Assembly (NCBI GenBank): GCA_018398585.1
Contig: JAGTTD010000007.1
Coordinates: 11,249,320 to 11,313,319 of the forward strand
Source of the DNA: Simmondsia chinensis
Lineage: Eukaryota > Streptophyta > Magnoliopsida > Caryophyllales > Simmondsiaceae
Direction of reading: 5' to 3'
DNA: 64,000 nt
Both the position numbers and the translations under genes were made by a program. Each line of letters starts with the position of its first letter. Positions within the stretch are counted from its first letter, which is position 1. Below are positions 10,331-24,500 of the stretch, one piece after another. The notes below the pieces were generated by a model. That model saw only the letters and a program-made list of their open reading frames with translations. It had not been told where the DNA came from and ran no database searches.

Positions 10331-13300
10331 AAGAATCTCATTTTAGTCTAAAGGATCAGGTTCACCATCATGCTTAACCATTAAGACTGTAGACATGAAT
10401 CCGTCAGGTGACCCTGACCATCATCCAACTGCACCAAAGCTCTCATGCTCTTAGTGTGACAATAACGTGGTTGAAGATATATCTTATATATCAACTACAC
10501 TATAAGTTGTATCAAGCTGTAGTGTCAAAGTATCTCATACCATCAATTCATCTAACACAAGCCATCTGCTGTACTTTTAGAGCACTTTCTAAAACATCTT
10601 ACATAGCGAACCTTTTAATATGTAAACGTGATTGATTATATGAATCTTTCCATATTAAATAACACATTAATCCTTTCTACTTCGCTTTCTAATGAGGAAA
10701 ACTAAGAATTCTCCTAACACTGCCACTTTGATCTAATCAAAGTGACTTTATACAATTACCTAACTGATTAAAACTTTAATCTTTAATTCTTTGTACTTTT
10801 CAAAGGATTGAAAAAACTTAAATCTTCATTGGTACATCCATATATCAACTTATTGAGTAGTTATTCATAAACACTTTATGAAATACTGTTCGCTTTCGCT
10901 CACTTGAACTTTTAGCAGTCCATAAACGCTTTATGAACAAGTTCTAGCAGCTTAGTGGCTCTTCTGTCTTTATTGTTAATGACTATTTTAGTCACCATTA
11001 ATTCGAACTTGATTACATATTAGTTATCGTTTAGTACTTAATGATCCCATACGACATGTCAAACCATTTTTTGCATCATACTAGACTAATAAATTGCCAT
11101 TAACGTAGTTTTGATTAAAATAAGTCAACTATCTACCAATGTACCTTTTAAATAAATATTTTATTTATATAACTATAGTCTATTTTTCAGAAAAATAATC
11201 GAGAGACTATTTGAAAACGAATAGTGGGTAGAAATTAAATTTCTAAAGTACATTAAGATAGTTACTCAAATTTAGAACTATATTCCCTGATTTAAACTAC
11301 TATCTCTTGAAACCCTTATTGAAAACCCATTGACCAGAATACTAGTGAACTACCTACTAGTCACAACCAAAGGAGATAGATATCAAATGCCCTACCATGT
11401 TGGCTTTCAGACTGAGCAACAATAGTATTTAAGTACCTAGGCAATTCCTTTCAAAGTCTAGTGCTATTATATAAGAGACAAACCTATTTTGACTCATGTT
11501 TTATTTTACCCTCTTAAGGTTCCTAATTTCTGAGATAGATACTTGCACTAAGTAGGCTCCTCCCTTAATTCTTATGACACCTTTTATCTAAAACTGTACC
11601 TTCATTAGTACAGATATTGGGCAATCTCTGTTACTTAATGTATGCAGTCTGACCCAATTGAAAGACCTTGATAGGCAATTAGGATCATATCCTGTTGAGA
11701 TTGACTATCAATGTTTGCATTAAGAATTCCAATTCAATTTAACAAGCCATCATCATATGACATGCTCTTGAACTGAACTTTCCTAATATCTCTCATCTTT
11801 CTCATTAGCTGTTCTCATCCTTCTAGTTCTATAATCAAACACTTCTTTCAAATATATGATCATCTCTACTACAGTTGAGTTTTCAAGTATCTAATACTAG
11901 AAAATGTTCAACATCTAATGTTTGAATCTTCCAACTGACTAACTCTTTAGTCTAGTCTAACGCTCCCAATGTTCTTTTCAAATTAGTAGATATACTAATA
12001 GCAATCTAGAGAACTTTGAGCATCCCCTCGTACTCTACATGTACTAAAACATATCATATTATAGTGAGCATTACAGAACAGACAAGTAAAACATACCAAT
12101 AATGATCATGATGCAAAAGTATAACAACTAGTTTGAAATTAAAAACTGTAAACAAGTCATATAACATACATAATTACTTTTTTTACTTTTAGCAAATAAT
12201 CAAAATTCATAGTTCACAATCCGACTCTTACATGTATGCCGTAGCCACCCAATTGAACTACCCAAAACGCGCCGTCGGCGAGGCCGAATTGAGATATTAG
12301 AAGTGTGAGAACATTTCTCAATAAATATGTTCTCTTGTAAACTCTTTACTAAACATATTTAACACACCACTTTTCCCTCAGCCTTTAAGGTCCTACAACA
12401 GAGCTCCTCGAGGTGGCTAATGTAGATCCTAGTCAAGTGTCTACTATTACTTGAACATCCATACAAGGTCTCAATATACTCCACATCGGCGTGGCCGTAC
12501 TCAATTGCTTGGACTTCAGCTCATCCTAACAGAACTCTAACCTTGTATTCCGCTGACTAACATCCTCCTCGAGGAGTAATTCAACCCACTACACTGTTAG
12601 ACCAGTAATGGAGGCCATGAGCATTCACCTAGAAGCTTGCTCTCACTTGATATTTTAAGTCTTGTGAATCTTTTAATAATTTTAGCAAACAAACAAAGCA
12701 TGGAATCCACCTTACCATTCTCTTTGTGTATGCAACGATGAGCTAACCAATCTATCCGTTACTATGAGAGAGGTAACAAGTAATTAGTCAAGTGAGAATT
12801 ATTCTTAATTAATATGTTTCCTAAACATATTTAACTCACTGTTTCTTCCTTGATCTCTAAGACAATATCACAATGCTCTCTAGGAAACTATCATACTATT
12901 CTAGTCAAGTGTATACCATTACCTAGATATTAGTACAAGTAAACAAGATACTTCACGTCAGTGTGGCCACATAAGTTTTTCCCGTCCTCTATTTATCATT
13001 TAAGAAGTATAATCCTGTATTTCGTGAACAAATGCTCTCCTTGGGGAGTAACGTCTATCCACAATACTATCAGGCTGGCAATGGAGATCGCGAGGAATCA
13101 ACTCCTGATCCTCGCTCCCACTTAAAATTTACAATAGCAAATCTTTCTTTTAAATTTGATTATCTCATAATTAATATTAGAATCACATTCTAAATTTTAT
13201 TTAACCACTAAATAAAATCCTAATCAAATTAGGTTCCTTTAATTATCCAATCTATTTAATATAATTTCATTTAACTCATTTAAATAATATCAAGCATGTG

Positions 13301-13916
13301 AACAAAATCTAATAAGTATCCTATTATCTTACAATTTGAATAACAACTCTAAACACCTAAAGGTTGGAACAATTAAAGATTTTTCTATACACTTTTAGAA
13401 AAGATTGTCGTATAATCCTAGTTAGAATCTCATTCTATTTAGTTATTTATTTATTTAAATTATTTAAATAATATTTGTATTTTTTAATTTTTATTATCAT
13501 TTAGATAAACAAATAAATAATCAAATCTGATCTAAATTTCATTAGACCATAAACCAAACATCTAATCCTATTAGACATTCATTGTTTTGAATTATCATAA
13601 AATATTCAACAATTGAATATTTCACACCTTGATTCAAAATCTAATAAGTTTAGATTAATAATCTAAATCGTTCAACTCCTTGAACATCTAATCTCATTAT
13701 ATCTGATTTAGAATTATGCTTCTTGATTGAAACATGACTCATAAAATTTTAAACAATTTAGAACTTTAATGAACCTTCGATCTTGTTATTAAATTTTTTA
13801 ACAACAAACTTCAGGTTTACCTTTTTCCTTTGAATTTCATATTTTCGTAATTCTACATACCCCAATTTTATCAAACCTGATATTTTTAATGTCAATCATG
13901 AATGTATTGAGAATTG
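10331..13916 (-). other. Decayed interior and leader of copia D
   Basis: No reading frame of useful length is present. Two related blocks, about 12290-12660 and 12780-13130, share TAGTCAAGTGT, CGGCGTGGCC / CAGTGTGGCC and CTCCTCGAGGAGTAA / CTCCTTGGGGAGTAA, so the leader holds a diverged duplication with a period near 470 bp. From 13130 to 13916 the sequence is very AT-rich. Confidence 0.5.
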
Positions 13917-13928
13917 GCTCTACTACTA
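13917..13928 (-). promoter_or_regulatory. Decayed primer-binding site of copia D
   Basis: GCTCTACTACTA, followed by ATTGTTAGG, aligns with GCTCTGATACCA plus ATTG seen beside other LTRs here; three bases are changed. Confidence 0.55.
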
Positions 13929-13930
13929 AT

Positions 13931-15096
13931 TGTTAGGAAACGTTTTAAAAAAATTTTCAAGAAATTGGCTAGAGCATGTGTAGCGGAAAAATAATTTAAA
14001 ATTTATAATTTTAAATCTAAAGCCCTTACCTAATTAAACTATTTAATCACATTTAGATCTTACTCTAATAGATTCATAATATAGCAAACAAAAACATTGA
14101 ATAAAACAAGTATAAATATAATATGTAGAATAATTTAAAATAAATGAAAAATAAATTAAATATCAAATACTTAATTTAGACATACCTAAAGTGCGAATCC
14201 CAACTTCAACTTGAAGATTTGCAATTAGAAGAAGAGTTCTCAATACCTCGAGATCTTCTTCGCAACGATCTCTTCTAACACCGGGGAGTATGGACTCCCA
14301 AAAATATCTTCGTAACTTTAACTACTATTATTACTTTTCTCAAATCTTTTGCGTTAGTTCCCCACTCGCCCTTCTCGAATAGTTCAATAATACAAAATCA
14401 ATTTTTGTATTAATTCCAAATGTCAAACATATGGGATACTTTGGACAAAGATTTTGGAATTTGTACGTATATTTGCGAATCAACTAAGGGGACATCTTTA
14501 TCTCATTAAAGACTATAGATTTTACGGAAAATAACTGTTCCCGCCACACTTCACGCCCTTACCTAACGTATATAAGATTTAAGTCAACACACTTTGAGTA
14601 ATCCTTTTAGCATATCAAAGTAACGAACAATCCATGTACGAGTTCAGATTGTTTTCTGGATGTAGAGTTATTGTCCTACATAATTAATATTATTTCTGAT
14701 AGCAGTTAAGGAAACAACTAATTCAGATGGTCTTGCTCAATGTTTCAATCTTATTGACAACACCAACAAGATACTCTTGGATCCCTATCCACACGACCAA
14801 GATAAGTCATTAAAAGTATCATATTATAGTCTTATCAGACAAGTTGTCCAAACTTATCACTGACTGCGAACATATTTCGACAACATATCATTACTTTGAT
14901 CTAAGTCTATATGTGGTTCAATCTCATTGACCACTTAAACCAAACATGACATGTCATCTTGGACTATGTCTATCTTATTGAACGTTTTAGAAAACAATCA
15001 GACACATGTTTTCCTCATAAAACATAATCATTCAATAAATAAATAAAAAAACAATTTCATTTATTTAATATTCAAAACTAACTAATTGGGTTTTCC
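13931..15096 (-). repeat. 5' LTR of copia D, internally deleted
   Basis: It begins TGTTAGGAAACG and matches 6812-9250 over its whole length, apart from an internal deletion near 14310 (about 785 bp) and loss of the last about 20 bp (AACTAACAAATTTTAACA). Confidence 0.78.
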
Positions 15097-16065
15097 ATGA
15101 TACCAATTCCAATAGGTTGAATTATCATGGATGTCTGCGTAGAAGATTGCAAGCGTCCATGGTAGCACTGTTGCATATCCCAGTACTTCACTTCAGTGGA
15201 GAAGTTAACTAGATAACATTGGGAAACTATCAACTCATTTCATATAGTTGAGAAAGCTTGTGTGGGGTTGGGTGTACTTCAAACTTCAATCTTCAATCAT
15301 AGCTTCTTGACAGCTTCTTCATATATCAGGTTCACACAAATCCCTAAATCTATCCCTAGGCGGTGTAATTTCCTACAAATCATGTAGGTTGTTTACAAGA
15401 TGTTGTTCCTCAACTATGCATCTCCCTTAGTGTGACGAGGAGCAAGGCATACTCGCCTTATCACTTGCACATGACCCTCATCCCGAGCTACTTCCTCCTC
15501 GCCTACTTATTCTTCTACTACCTTTACCTCTTTAATGGCGAAGTCGCCTTCATAAGCTTCAATGCCTACATTATAAATCTCCATGTCATACTTCTATCTT
15601 CATAGGATTTGACAACACAATATTTGGTTTGGCTTCACCAAAAGCATCGTGTCTTAGAACTGTTGGCTTGAGCCTAGTTATTCGGGCTGTTGGTACTCCG
15701 ATACGCTTTCTGACATGTCCCCACACTGTAGATCTAGCTTAAGTGGGTTCTTGATTGCACAGTTCACCGCCAACTAATGTTTTAACATGCCTTTGCTTCC
15801 TTTCGACCTTAAGGACTCTCTAGTAAGCCTTGAAAAAGAAAAGATACCAAACATGTTCAATACCTCTTGAAAAGACTCTCGCAGTCCACAAATATTCCTA
15901 TCTGCTAACTATTCCTCTGTCTTCCCAAGTAATTCCTATACACTGACGTGTAAAACTCTGCAGTTTAATCTTCAACAGATTGAGAGCCTTAATGCAAATT
16001 GTGGATCTTTTGGCACATCAACCTGGCATAATTATAGGATAAGAAGTGCTTTTTCATCTTTTTAA

Positions 16066-16810
16066 AGACCTGTTTGGGATTGGTTATGCCTTTTTCTGAA
16101 AAAAAAAAAAAAACTTTTCTGGAATGGATGGTGTTTGGCAAACATCAAAAAGCAGTTTTTATTAAAAGGAGAAGCTATTTTTTTGCTTTTAAGTAGATGC
16201 AGAAATTTGGTGCTTCTAATTTTAAGCATAAGTAGAATCCAAAACTTAAAATTTTCTAAATAAAAATACCCCTACTCAAACATTAAAATTGCATCATATC
16301 CTTACACAAATATCCTGTTTCAAAACCCTATTACTTATATTATATATATACAAGTTTGAAATGTACGAGTTTGTTATATTACTTGTATTACATTTCTTTT
16401 CTTCCATAATAACAATAGTCATTTTAGGTTTTTAAGTTTTACAGAAATAATAGTAAATTATAAATAACATAAATGAAAATATTATTTTTGTACTTACCAT
16501 TCATTATTATTTTATAAAAGTTTAAAAACCTAAAATGATTAGTATATACTAAAAAAATATTTAAAATCAATTCTACATCCAAACACTATTGACTACAAAA
16601 GTACTTCTGCCCACGTCCTTTTAGTAATTTAACAGAAAAAAAAACACTTTTCTTAAACACTGGCCAAACATTAATAATAATAAACTAAGCGCTTATGATT
16701 GGTTGAGCCAAGCACAAACTGCTTCTTCAAAACAACACTTTTATATAAGTGCTTTTACAAAAAGTGCTTTTAAAATAAGCAGTTTTTTCACAACAATCCC
16801 AAACAGGTCC
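16066..16810. mobile_element. Tourist/Harbinger-like MITE in gag of gypsy E
   Basis: Terminal inverted repeats (A/G)GACCTGTTTGGGATTG enclose 745 bp of AT-rich non-coding DNA. The flanking TAA (16063-16065 and 16811-16813) fits the 3-bp duplication of PIF/Harbinger elements. An A run at 16098-16112 lies inside. Confidence 0.75.
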
Positions 16811-17344
16811 TAAATGTCTCGATATTACTCTTGCCTTCTCATAACCTCAAGTGCTTGTTGTCACCATGAAACAACCTTTTCTCGAAGCCTTTGTTGTTTG
16901 CTTGAGCTTGGTTACCTTCTTGAACTCAATTACCTCCTCAATTGATACCAGCCAATCCAAGAACTTCTGAGGTCGCCTTTGACCTTAAAATTCCAGGATT
17001 TCTATCCGGATTTCGTGCTCCTAGCATTTGTCTTCCGAATGCTCGGTCGGTTGATAGGAGAGTTTCTCTCTCCTATAGTTGCACCCATGAATTCTAGCTC
17101 CGCTTAAGGGATTGTTGAAGCTTGCCTTTGTGTCTTAATCTTTACCCACGATTGTGGATTAATTCTAAGGTTGAACTGATTGACAGAAAATCATGGTAAG
17201 CTGCTCCACTACCAACTCTAATCATTGGAATCATGCCTCCATCTCATAGAATCGCCTATTTGTTTGGCGAGCATTGTCCGTCACATAGATCTCACCAACG
17301 AGAACATACCTCTGCTTCTCTTGAGCCATGCTAGGAACCTTTTA

Positions 17345-17356
17345 GTTATGATACCA
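17345..17356 (-). promoter_or_regulatory. Primer-binding site of element E (tRNA-iMet type)
   Basis: GTTATGATACCA differs at two positions from GCTCTGATACCA, the plus-strand view of the tRNA-iMet primer site seen in elements B, F and H. Confidence 0.5.
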
Positions 17357-18421
17357 AGCTTATGCATACACCTAATCTGAGTAGTGTTTATCCATGTCTT
17401 GATTTGCATCAGTGCATCTCCAAAATGACAACAAAAAGGCATATAGTATATATACCACATGATTCACAGCAAACCATGAAGAATCGAAAAAGTTCACCAT
17501 GGATGAGAATTAATTCGAACGATAAAGAAAGTATTATCTATCATGTTAGACTCATATATTATGTTGAAACTATACTTTCCAATGGAGTATGTGTGAAAAC
17601 TCTGAAAGTATAGTAGAAGTCTCGCATTGAAATTATTAGACAGAAAAAATTGATTTACTTAATTCTAGCACAGGTATAATGTTATGTAATATTGATCAAT
17701 GATGAAAAATATACCTCAATTTCAAATATATAAGGACTAATAGTGTCCAGATCCTCGTGAATTTGATATTATTGACATACAATAAACATAACGAAACAAG
17801 ATTTTTAAGATAATTAAAAGCATTATTCATCCATTAAAAAGAGATACGAAATCCTATATATATATTTTTATTGCATATAGAAAGTCAATGGAGAAAAGTA
17901 AACAGCTAGCCTTACAAAGCAAAACACACCAAAATGAAACTAACATATATGAAGGCTGAAGCTTTCCACTGACATTTCTTCATTATATATTTTATCTATT
18001 GTTTTAATTTATTTCTTGTATTTTCAACTGTGCTCATTGAGTCCTGAGATTATTTAAACTGTAATTATATAACGTTACGGTGAAATTCTTGCTGAGTTCA
18101 AGATAAAATTTTAACTCAACGTTACACCGTTGCTTACCCATCCCTTAATTAGATCATAGGACCGTAAAAATTTATGTCACTAAATTGATATCAATTAGTT
18201 TCACTCAATAAACTATATTTCTACATGTGCTTGGATAAAACAGACACAACTAAAAGCGTAGAGATTAGATTGACATAATAAACAACGCAAGTCGATTTTT
18301 TGGTGTAAATAACCCTTTCTTTTACTATTACCTTCATTTTTACTTTCAACTTTTATGCAGTTTTCTCAACCAATAATGAATTTAATTCAATTATAAATTA
18401 AAAAAAATGGATTCATAATAG
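17357..18421. other. No exon recognised upstream of first visible GLTP exon
   Basis: This AT-rich stretch was searched for an N-terminal GLTP exon containing the DxxxN helix; none was found. An open stretch at 17362-17613 shows no similarity I recognise. It is probably intron or an old LTR. Confidence 0.4.
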
Positions 18422-18552
18422 AGAGTGGAGATGCTATGGGATTCAAATCCGGCAAAATATTCAAATTTGGTGGAGATGTTGAAAGTAGAAGCTGGTGAAG
18501 GCAAGGCCAAGAAGGGTGACAGTTGCAGTAAAGCTCTTGTTTGGCTATCCAG
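18422..18552 (+). CDS. GLTP: GLTP exon (first visible)
   Basis: The exon encodes [15 protein letters not shown] at its start and [10 protein letters not shown](R) at its end. It follows a plausible acceptor (ATAATAG) and ends in CCAG before GTACTT, splitting an Arg codon AG|G. The alternative acceptor two bases downstream would change the phase entering from the missing exon, so the 5' border is less certain than the 3' border. Confidence 0.85.
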
Positions 18553-21500
18553 GTACTTACTCTTTATTAGGGTAATATTATTCAGTGCAAAATTATTATT
18601 GTTTTTTAAGAAAATTTCTGGTTCTCAGTTTTGTAAGTGACATCATTGTCTCTTCAATAATAATTTTTGCCAAGACAATTACCACTCCATTTAATTATTA
18701 TTAATTCTTTACTCATAATATGTTTAGTATCGTTTTCTATTTCCACTTCTAATTTTTGAGAAGCGGAAAAATAGACTTTAAATATAATTTTGTGTTTCTT
18801 TTGTTTGTGGTTTCCCTTTTTTCCAAATTTGAATGAAAATAGAAAAATAAGTAACAAAAAATTACAGAAAAATTATTTTTTAAACCTTATTTTTATTTTT
18901 CCAAACCTGAATTAGTAAAATTCGAGTATAATACACATTTTGAATACATATATATACATACTATCCCATTTAGTAATATTTAGCTTGTTAAACTATTGAT
19001 TGTACCATATCATTTATTATGTATTATTTTTCTGTTGCCACTATTGTGACTAACATTATTTTTTACCTTTATATGCCAACGAAATATTGACCAACGTTTT
19101 CGTACATATAGCCGAATAATGCATGTATACATTAGATCCTATTTGATTCCTGTACTATATTTTTCTAACAGAGCTCGAAACCACCTAGCACACCCTTACA
19201 TATTATGAAATTTTATTGTTTATCATATAACAACAACAGCAACAACAACAAACCCAGTGCCTCCAAGGGCTCCCGCCTAAGCAGGGTCTGGGGGGTAGAT
19301 GTAAGCAGCCTTCCCCCTCCAGGGGGCTACCCTGAAGAGAGGCTGTTTCCGAGGACCCTCAACCTGGAAATTGGTCCGCAGCAAATGGCATGCGGATACA
19401 TTTATTGTTTATCATATAGATACGTTTATATCTAAATATATTGGAATTTTATGGGTAATTTTTCAATATATATTACAACACTTCACAAGAATGCTAAATA
19501 AAAATAAGGTAAACTCATCCTATATATTAAGCATAGACAAATTACTTTTTATTTTTTGTAATGGATGTAACTCGACCCATTTCTTCAACGTAATTAACAA
19601 AAGTAAGACAAAGGTAATTTTTAGTATTAAAAAAAATAAGATTAATGTAATCAATAAATAAATTGGCTAGGATCTTCACAAAGATCTACTCTATCATTTA
19701 GCCAAAGTACTGCATAAATAAATTCACTTTATCAGCAAACTGACATATATTAATCATTTTTCTAAATAAACATATGAGCTTCAGAAAAAAAAAATTCAAA
19801 AGATTTATTATCTTGCACATCGATAGAGATTAAGGCGAGATGCATGTGGTCAACGGGACACAGTATTTTGTCAGCTGGCGAGTTGACAAATCTATTGATA
19901 AATATATGTTAGCTAAAACTTTTGAAATTAATTTATTAAAAGAGATAAAATAGACTTTTGAGGGCTTAAATGACTTAACCTTTGAGTTTCATTGATATTT
20001 ATATAAGATACAACTTTGTTTAAGTAAAATACATGATATACATAATTTGATGTAGCGCGTAAAATGGAAAAATTTGGGAATGAGAAGGTTCAATGACATT
20101 CCCTTTAATTTTATTACGAAAATAACAAAATAAGGAGAAAAATGTGCTTGATTTCTCACAACTCGAGAAAGAGAGAAAATCCTAGAAAATTCTTGGAACT
20201 AAATCTGAAATTGAATGCCTAAGCCCTAGATTTCCTCTAGCTTAAATAGAGAAGCTAATTGACTAATAATAAAACACTAAGAGATAATTATAAGACAATT
20301 ACAAATAAATAAACTAATCCTATGTTAAGTTTCAAGATCAAACTTGAACTTAACCTAATGGAAGTATAGAATAGAAGAGAGTTTAGATGAGAAGAGAAGG
20401 GAAAGAGATGAGAAATTAGATAGAGAATCAGGTGAGAGAGAGAAACAAGATATTTTGTATTTCATTGAATGAATCTCTTACAAGAACATCTAAGATATTT
20501 AAACTAACCAATTCATTACCACCGACTTAAGCATAAGCAGCCGCCACAATTGACTAGAAGCAAGACCAACCAAGCTCTAATCGACTACCTAACTAATATT
20601 TGAATTTTGGCGCCTTAAAGCCTTAACACTCTTATGCTAAGAAATACAATAAAACGTAGCACTCAATTAAGCTATATGGAAGCTTATTACAATTGGACTC
20701 AAAACCAACGAGACATAAAAGATGAATCATAACAATTCCCTCCCCCCCTGAAAGCATTCTTGTCTCAAGAATGAAAGGTTGGCAATTGACTCTTCAAGAA
20801 CCTCATGTCCTCCCAAGAAACATCACCTTCTCCCAAGTTAACCTATTGCACGAGAACTTCTTCTACTGATCTTCCTGAAGCCTGTTGCACCCTTGAATCT
20901 AGAATTGTTGCAGGTACCTGCAATAAAGCATCACTGGACCCAACTTTTGGAGGGTTAATAGAACAAGTTTTGCCTTTCTTCATTTGTTTCTTTAAGAGGG
21001 AAACATGGAACACCGGATGCACATAAGAATCAGGGGGTAATTCTAGCTTGTAGGCCACTTTTCCCAGCTTCTCAATGATTCTGTAAGGACCAAAGTAACG
21101 GGCACAAAGCTTAATGCTCTTGCGTACTACCACGGTTGCCTGCCTATGGGGTTGAAGCTTCAAATATAACATATCCCCTACTTCAAATGACTTGTCCACA
21201 CGCGTCTTATCAGCATAGTCTTCATCCTTGCTTATGCTTGTTGGAGATTGTCCTAAAGAAGTTGCACCCTCTGCCTTCTCTAAAGTACTAAATCAGATAC
21301 TTCTGAAACTGAGGAAGTAACCTTTTGCAAAACTAAGGGCGTGGGTGGCTCATATCCATATAGAGCCTTGAAGGGAGCAGTACCAATTGAAGAATGGAAG
21401 TGAGTATTGTACCAATACTCTGATAAAGATAACCATTTACCCCATACTCCTGGATTGTTGAAAACTATGCTCCTTAAATATTGCTCAATACTCTGGTTTA

Positions 21501-24500
21501 CACACTCAATTTGTCCATCAATCTGAGGATGGTAGGATGAGCTTAAGGCCAATGTGGTACTACCAGATTGAACAATTCTCTCCAGAAGTGACTTGTGAAA
21601 AGCTTGTCCTGATCCGAAGTAATGGATTGGGGTAATCCATGAAGTTTGTAGACATTATCAAGGAACACTCTTGCTAGTTTTTCAGCTGTAATTGGTCGAG
21701 CCAAGGCAATAAATTGGCTGAACTTGGTAAAGCGATCCACAACCACCCAAATAACCTCTTTACCCTCTGACTTCGATAAGCTTTCAATTCCATACTTACA
21801 TGCTGCCAAGCACCATCCGGAATAGGTAAAGGCTGGAGAAGACCTTGGTACTTATTGTCACCACTCTTAGTTTGTTGGCAAATCTCGCAGGTTTGAATAA
21901 ATTCCTTCACATCTTTCTTCATACCCGACCAGCTGAAGTACCCTTTAAGCCTTTGGTAAGTTCCTTCTATGCCAGAATGGCCTCCCTAAGCAGAGTCATG
22001 AGATGCACTAATGACATGCTGTCTCAAATCCGAAGAAGAACCAACGTACAACTTGCCAGTCAATCTGATAAATCCCTTGACAACAGACAATTCAGCATTA
22101 GGAGCAAGGGTGTTGGATCTGTTAATGCTGAAGGGAGTAACACATTCTTGTGCAAAGTTGTCATTCTCATGTGACTTGTACACTTCTTCCATCCAGGCTG
22201 GAAGCACCAATGATACAGCTCCACAAGAACCATATTCAGCTTCTTCCATTCTTCGAGATAAAATATCTGCTGCTTGGTTCTCTTTCCCCTTCTTGTACTC
22301 AACTGCGTAATCAAGACCCAACATCTTCTTTTAACTTTTCTTCTGAATCCTGGTAATGATCTTTTGTTCTAACAGATACTTCAAACTTTGATGATCTGTT
22401 CTAATGATAAATCGATGGCCTTCCAAATAGTGTCTCCACTTATAAACTGCTAGAAGAATTGCAAGATATTCCTTTTCATATGTGGACAACTCCTTATGCT
22501 TAAGACTTAAAGCTTGGCTAAGGTAGGCTATCGGTCTTCCTTTCTAAGATAACACAGCCTCAATACCACTTCCACAAGCATCCGTTTCTAACACAAATTT
22601 CTCCTTAAAGTCAGGCATTACCAGGACTGGAGCTGCACACAAGGCTATCCACAAGGCTTCAAAAGCATCTTGAGCGTTATCTAATCATTTGAAGGCATCT
22701 TTCTTCCAGAGATCAGTTAGTGGCTTAGTAATTGCTCCATAACCAGCCACGAACTTCCTGTAGTAACCTATCAATCCCAAAAAACCTCTTAACTGCTTGA
22801 GTGTAACTGGAGTTGGCCACTCTTTTATAGCCTGAACTTTAGAAGGGTCTGTAGAAACACCTCCATGAGAAATCACATGTCCTAAGTACTCTATTTGTGA
22901 TTGAGCAAAAGAGCACTTAGTCAATTTGGCATAACGCTTGTGACTGCGTATCACTAAGAACACTTCTCTCAGGTGTCCCAAATGTTCCTCCAAGGTTGGG
23001 CTGTAAATCAAGATGTCATCAAAGAACACCAACACAAATCTCCTTAAGAACTGTTTGAAGACATCATTCATCACTGCCTGAAAATTAGCTGGAGCATTAG
23101 TTAATCCAAAAGGCGTAACGACGAACTCATAATGCCCATGATGAGTTCTAAAGGTAGCCTTATAAATGTCTTGCTCCTTCACCCTGATCTGATGATAGCC
23201 CTGCCTCAAGTCCATCTTGGAGAGGAAATGTGCACCATGAAGCTCATCTAAAAGATCATCAATAACTAGTATAGGAAATTTGTCCTTGACTGTAAGCGAG
23301 CTAAGATGCTTATAGTCAATGAACATCCTGGCCGCGCAATGCTTATTCTTAACCAAGATAATGGGGGAAGCAAAAGGATTGCAGCTTTGTCGAATGAAGC
23401 AAGTCTTGAGTAATTCTTCAACCTGCCTTTCTATCTCAGTTTTCTAAGAATGTGGACATTTGTAAGGCCTGAACTTCACAAGTTCTGAATTTGGTTTAAG
23501 AGGGATTGCATGACCCAAGTTCCTTGTTGGAGGCAATGAATCTGGTTGCTCAAACAGATCATTGAACTCCTTAATCAAAGCTTGCATTTCAAGATAAGAT
23601 TGCTTTCCCAATTCAGTATGTGAGATTGCAAACAACTATCCAACCCATTGATAAGCCTTTCCTGATTCGTCCACTAAAATTCTTGCCACTTAACAGCTGA
23701 AGTTGAGCCTGATCAACCATGCCCTGCAATTTCACAGTAGATCCTTGCCTCTCAAAGGACACAATTAATTGGGCAAAATCAAGGACAACAGGACTGAAGG
23801 ATCTCATCTAATCCACATTAAGAACCATGTCACAACCTCCCAATGGCAAGATCAATTGAACCCTAGACATTTAGTCTGAGTAAGGATGGACTTCCCATCT
23901 GCCATAGTTACGGCTAAAGGATGAGTCTTGATCATTTCATCTCCATCCTTCCTAACCACCTTTGGATCAATGAAGCTGTGAGTACTACCACTATCTATCA
24001 AGATCACAATGGCTTTCTTGCCTGCTTGCCCTTTGATTCTTATGGTGTTATGAGCTCCATTTCTAGTTAATGCCTTCATTGAAATCTCCACTTCATCATC
24101 TAGAGACTCATTAGGTGAATCTTGTTCAGAACTATCCATTTCAACCTCTATTTTTTCATCTTCAGATTCATCATCTGCAACAGCTCCTCTTGCTGACATA
24201 AAAAACCTAGGATTGCATTTGTGTTCAAAGTAATAACGCTGATTACATTTGAAACACAATTTTTAGGCCTTCTTCTCATCAGAACGAACAGACCTTGACC
24301 TCACTAATCGCTTCTGTTGTTGATGAAAACTACTGCCTCTGTTCCTTGGCCCCTCATTGGATGCAAGAACCGTAGCTTCAGACAATTTAGCCTTAGCATA
24401 GGATTTTGATAAAGTTCTTGGACCAATTGCCTTGACAAGGTTCTTAATCTTTGGCGTTAAGCCACTAATGAACCTGGACACATAATATGATTCAGTGTTT

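Larger units (their letters stand above)
6812..15096 (-). mobile_element. Ty1/copia element D inserted in gypsy E
   Basis: LTRs at 6812-9276 and 13931-15096 flank a decayed interior. The polypurine tract (reverse of CTCCCACTTG at 9279-9288) lies beside the left LTR and a decayed primer site beside the right one, so the element is on the minus strand. Reverse transcriptase traces at 10060-10330 identify copia. No long frame survives. The target duplication is lost because the outer end of the right LTR is missing. Confidence 0.78.
15097..17356 (-). mobile_element. Old Ty3/gypsy element E, right (5') part
   Basis: The block GCAAGCGTCCATGGT (15148-15162) resumes the protease-region similarity interrupted at 6811. 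Decayed protease and gag sequence similar in order to element A follows, and a primer-binding-like GTTATGATACCA ends it at 17345-17356. A Tourist-like MITE interrupts gag. No LTR for E was recognised to the right of 17356. Confidence 0.65.

Noticed and set aside
17362..17613. N-terminal exon of GLTP
   Set aside because: No residue pattern of the GLTP N-terminal helices and no suitable donor or acceptor; probably chance.
22011..22310. Plus-strand open frame opposite gypsy B
   Set aside because: It is antisense to the RNase H linker and integrase region of B, whose motifs are on the minus strand.
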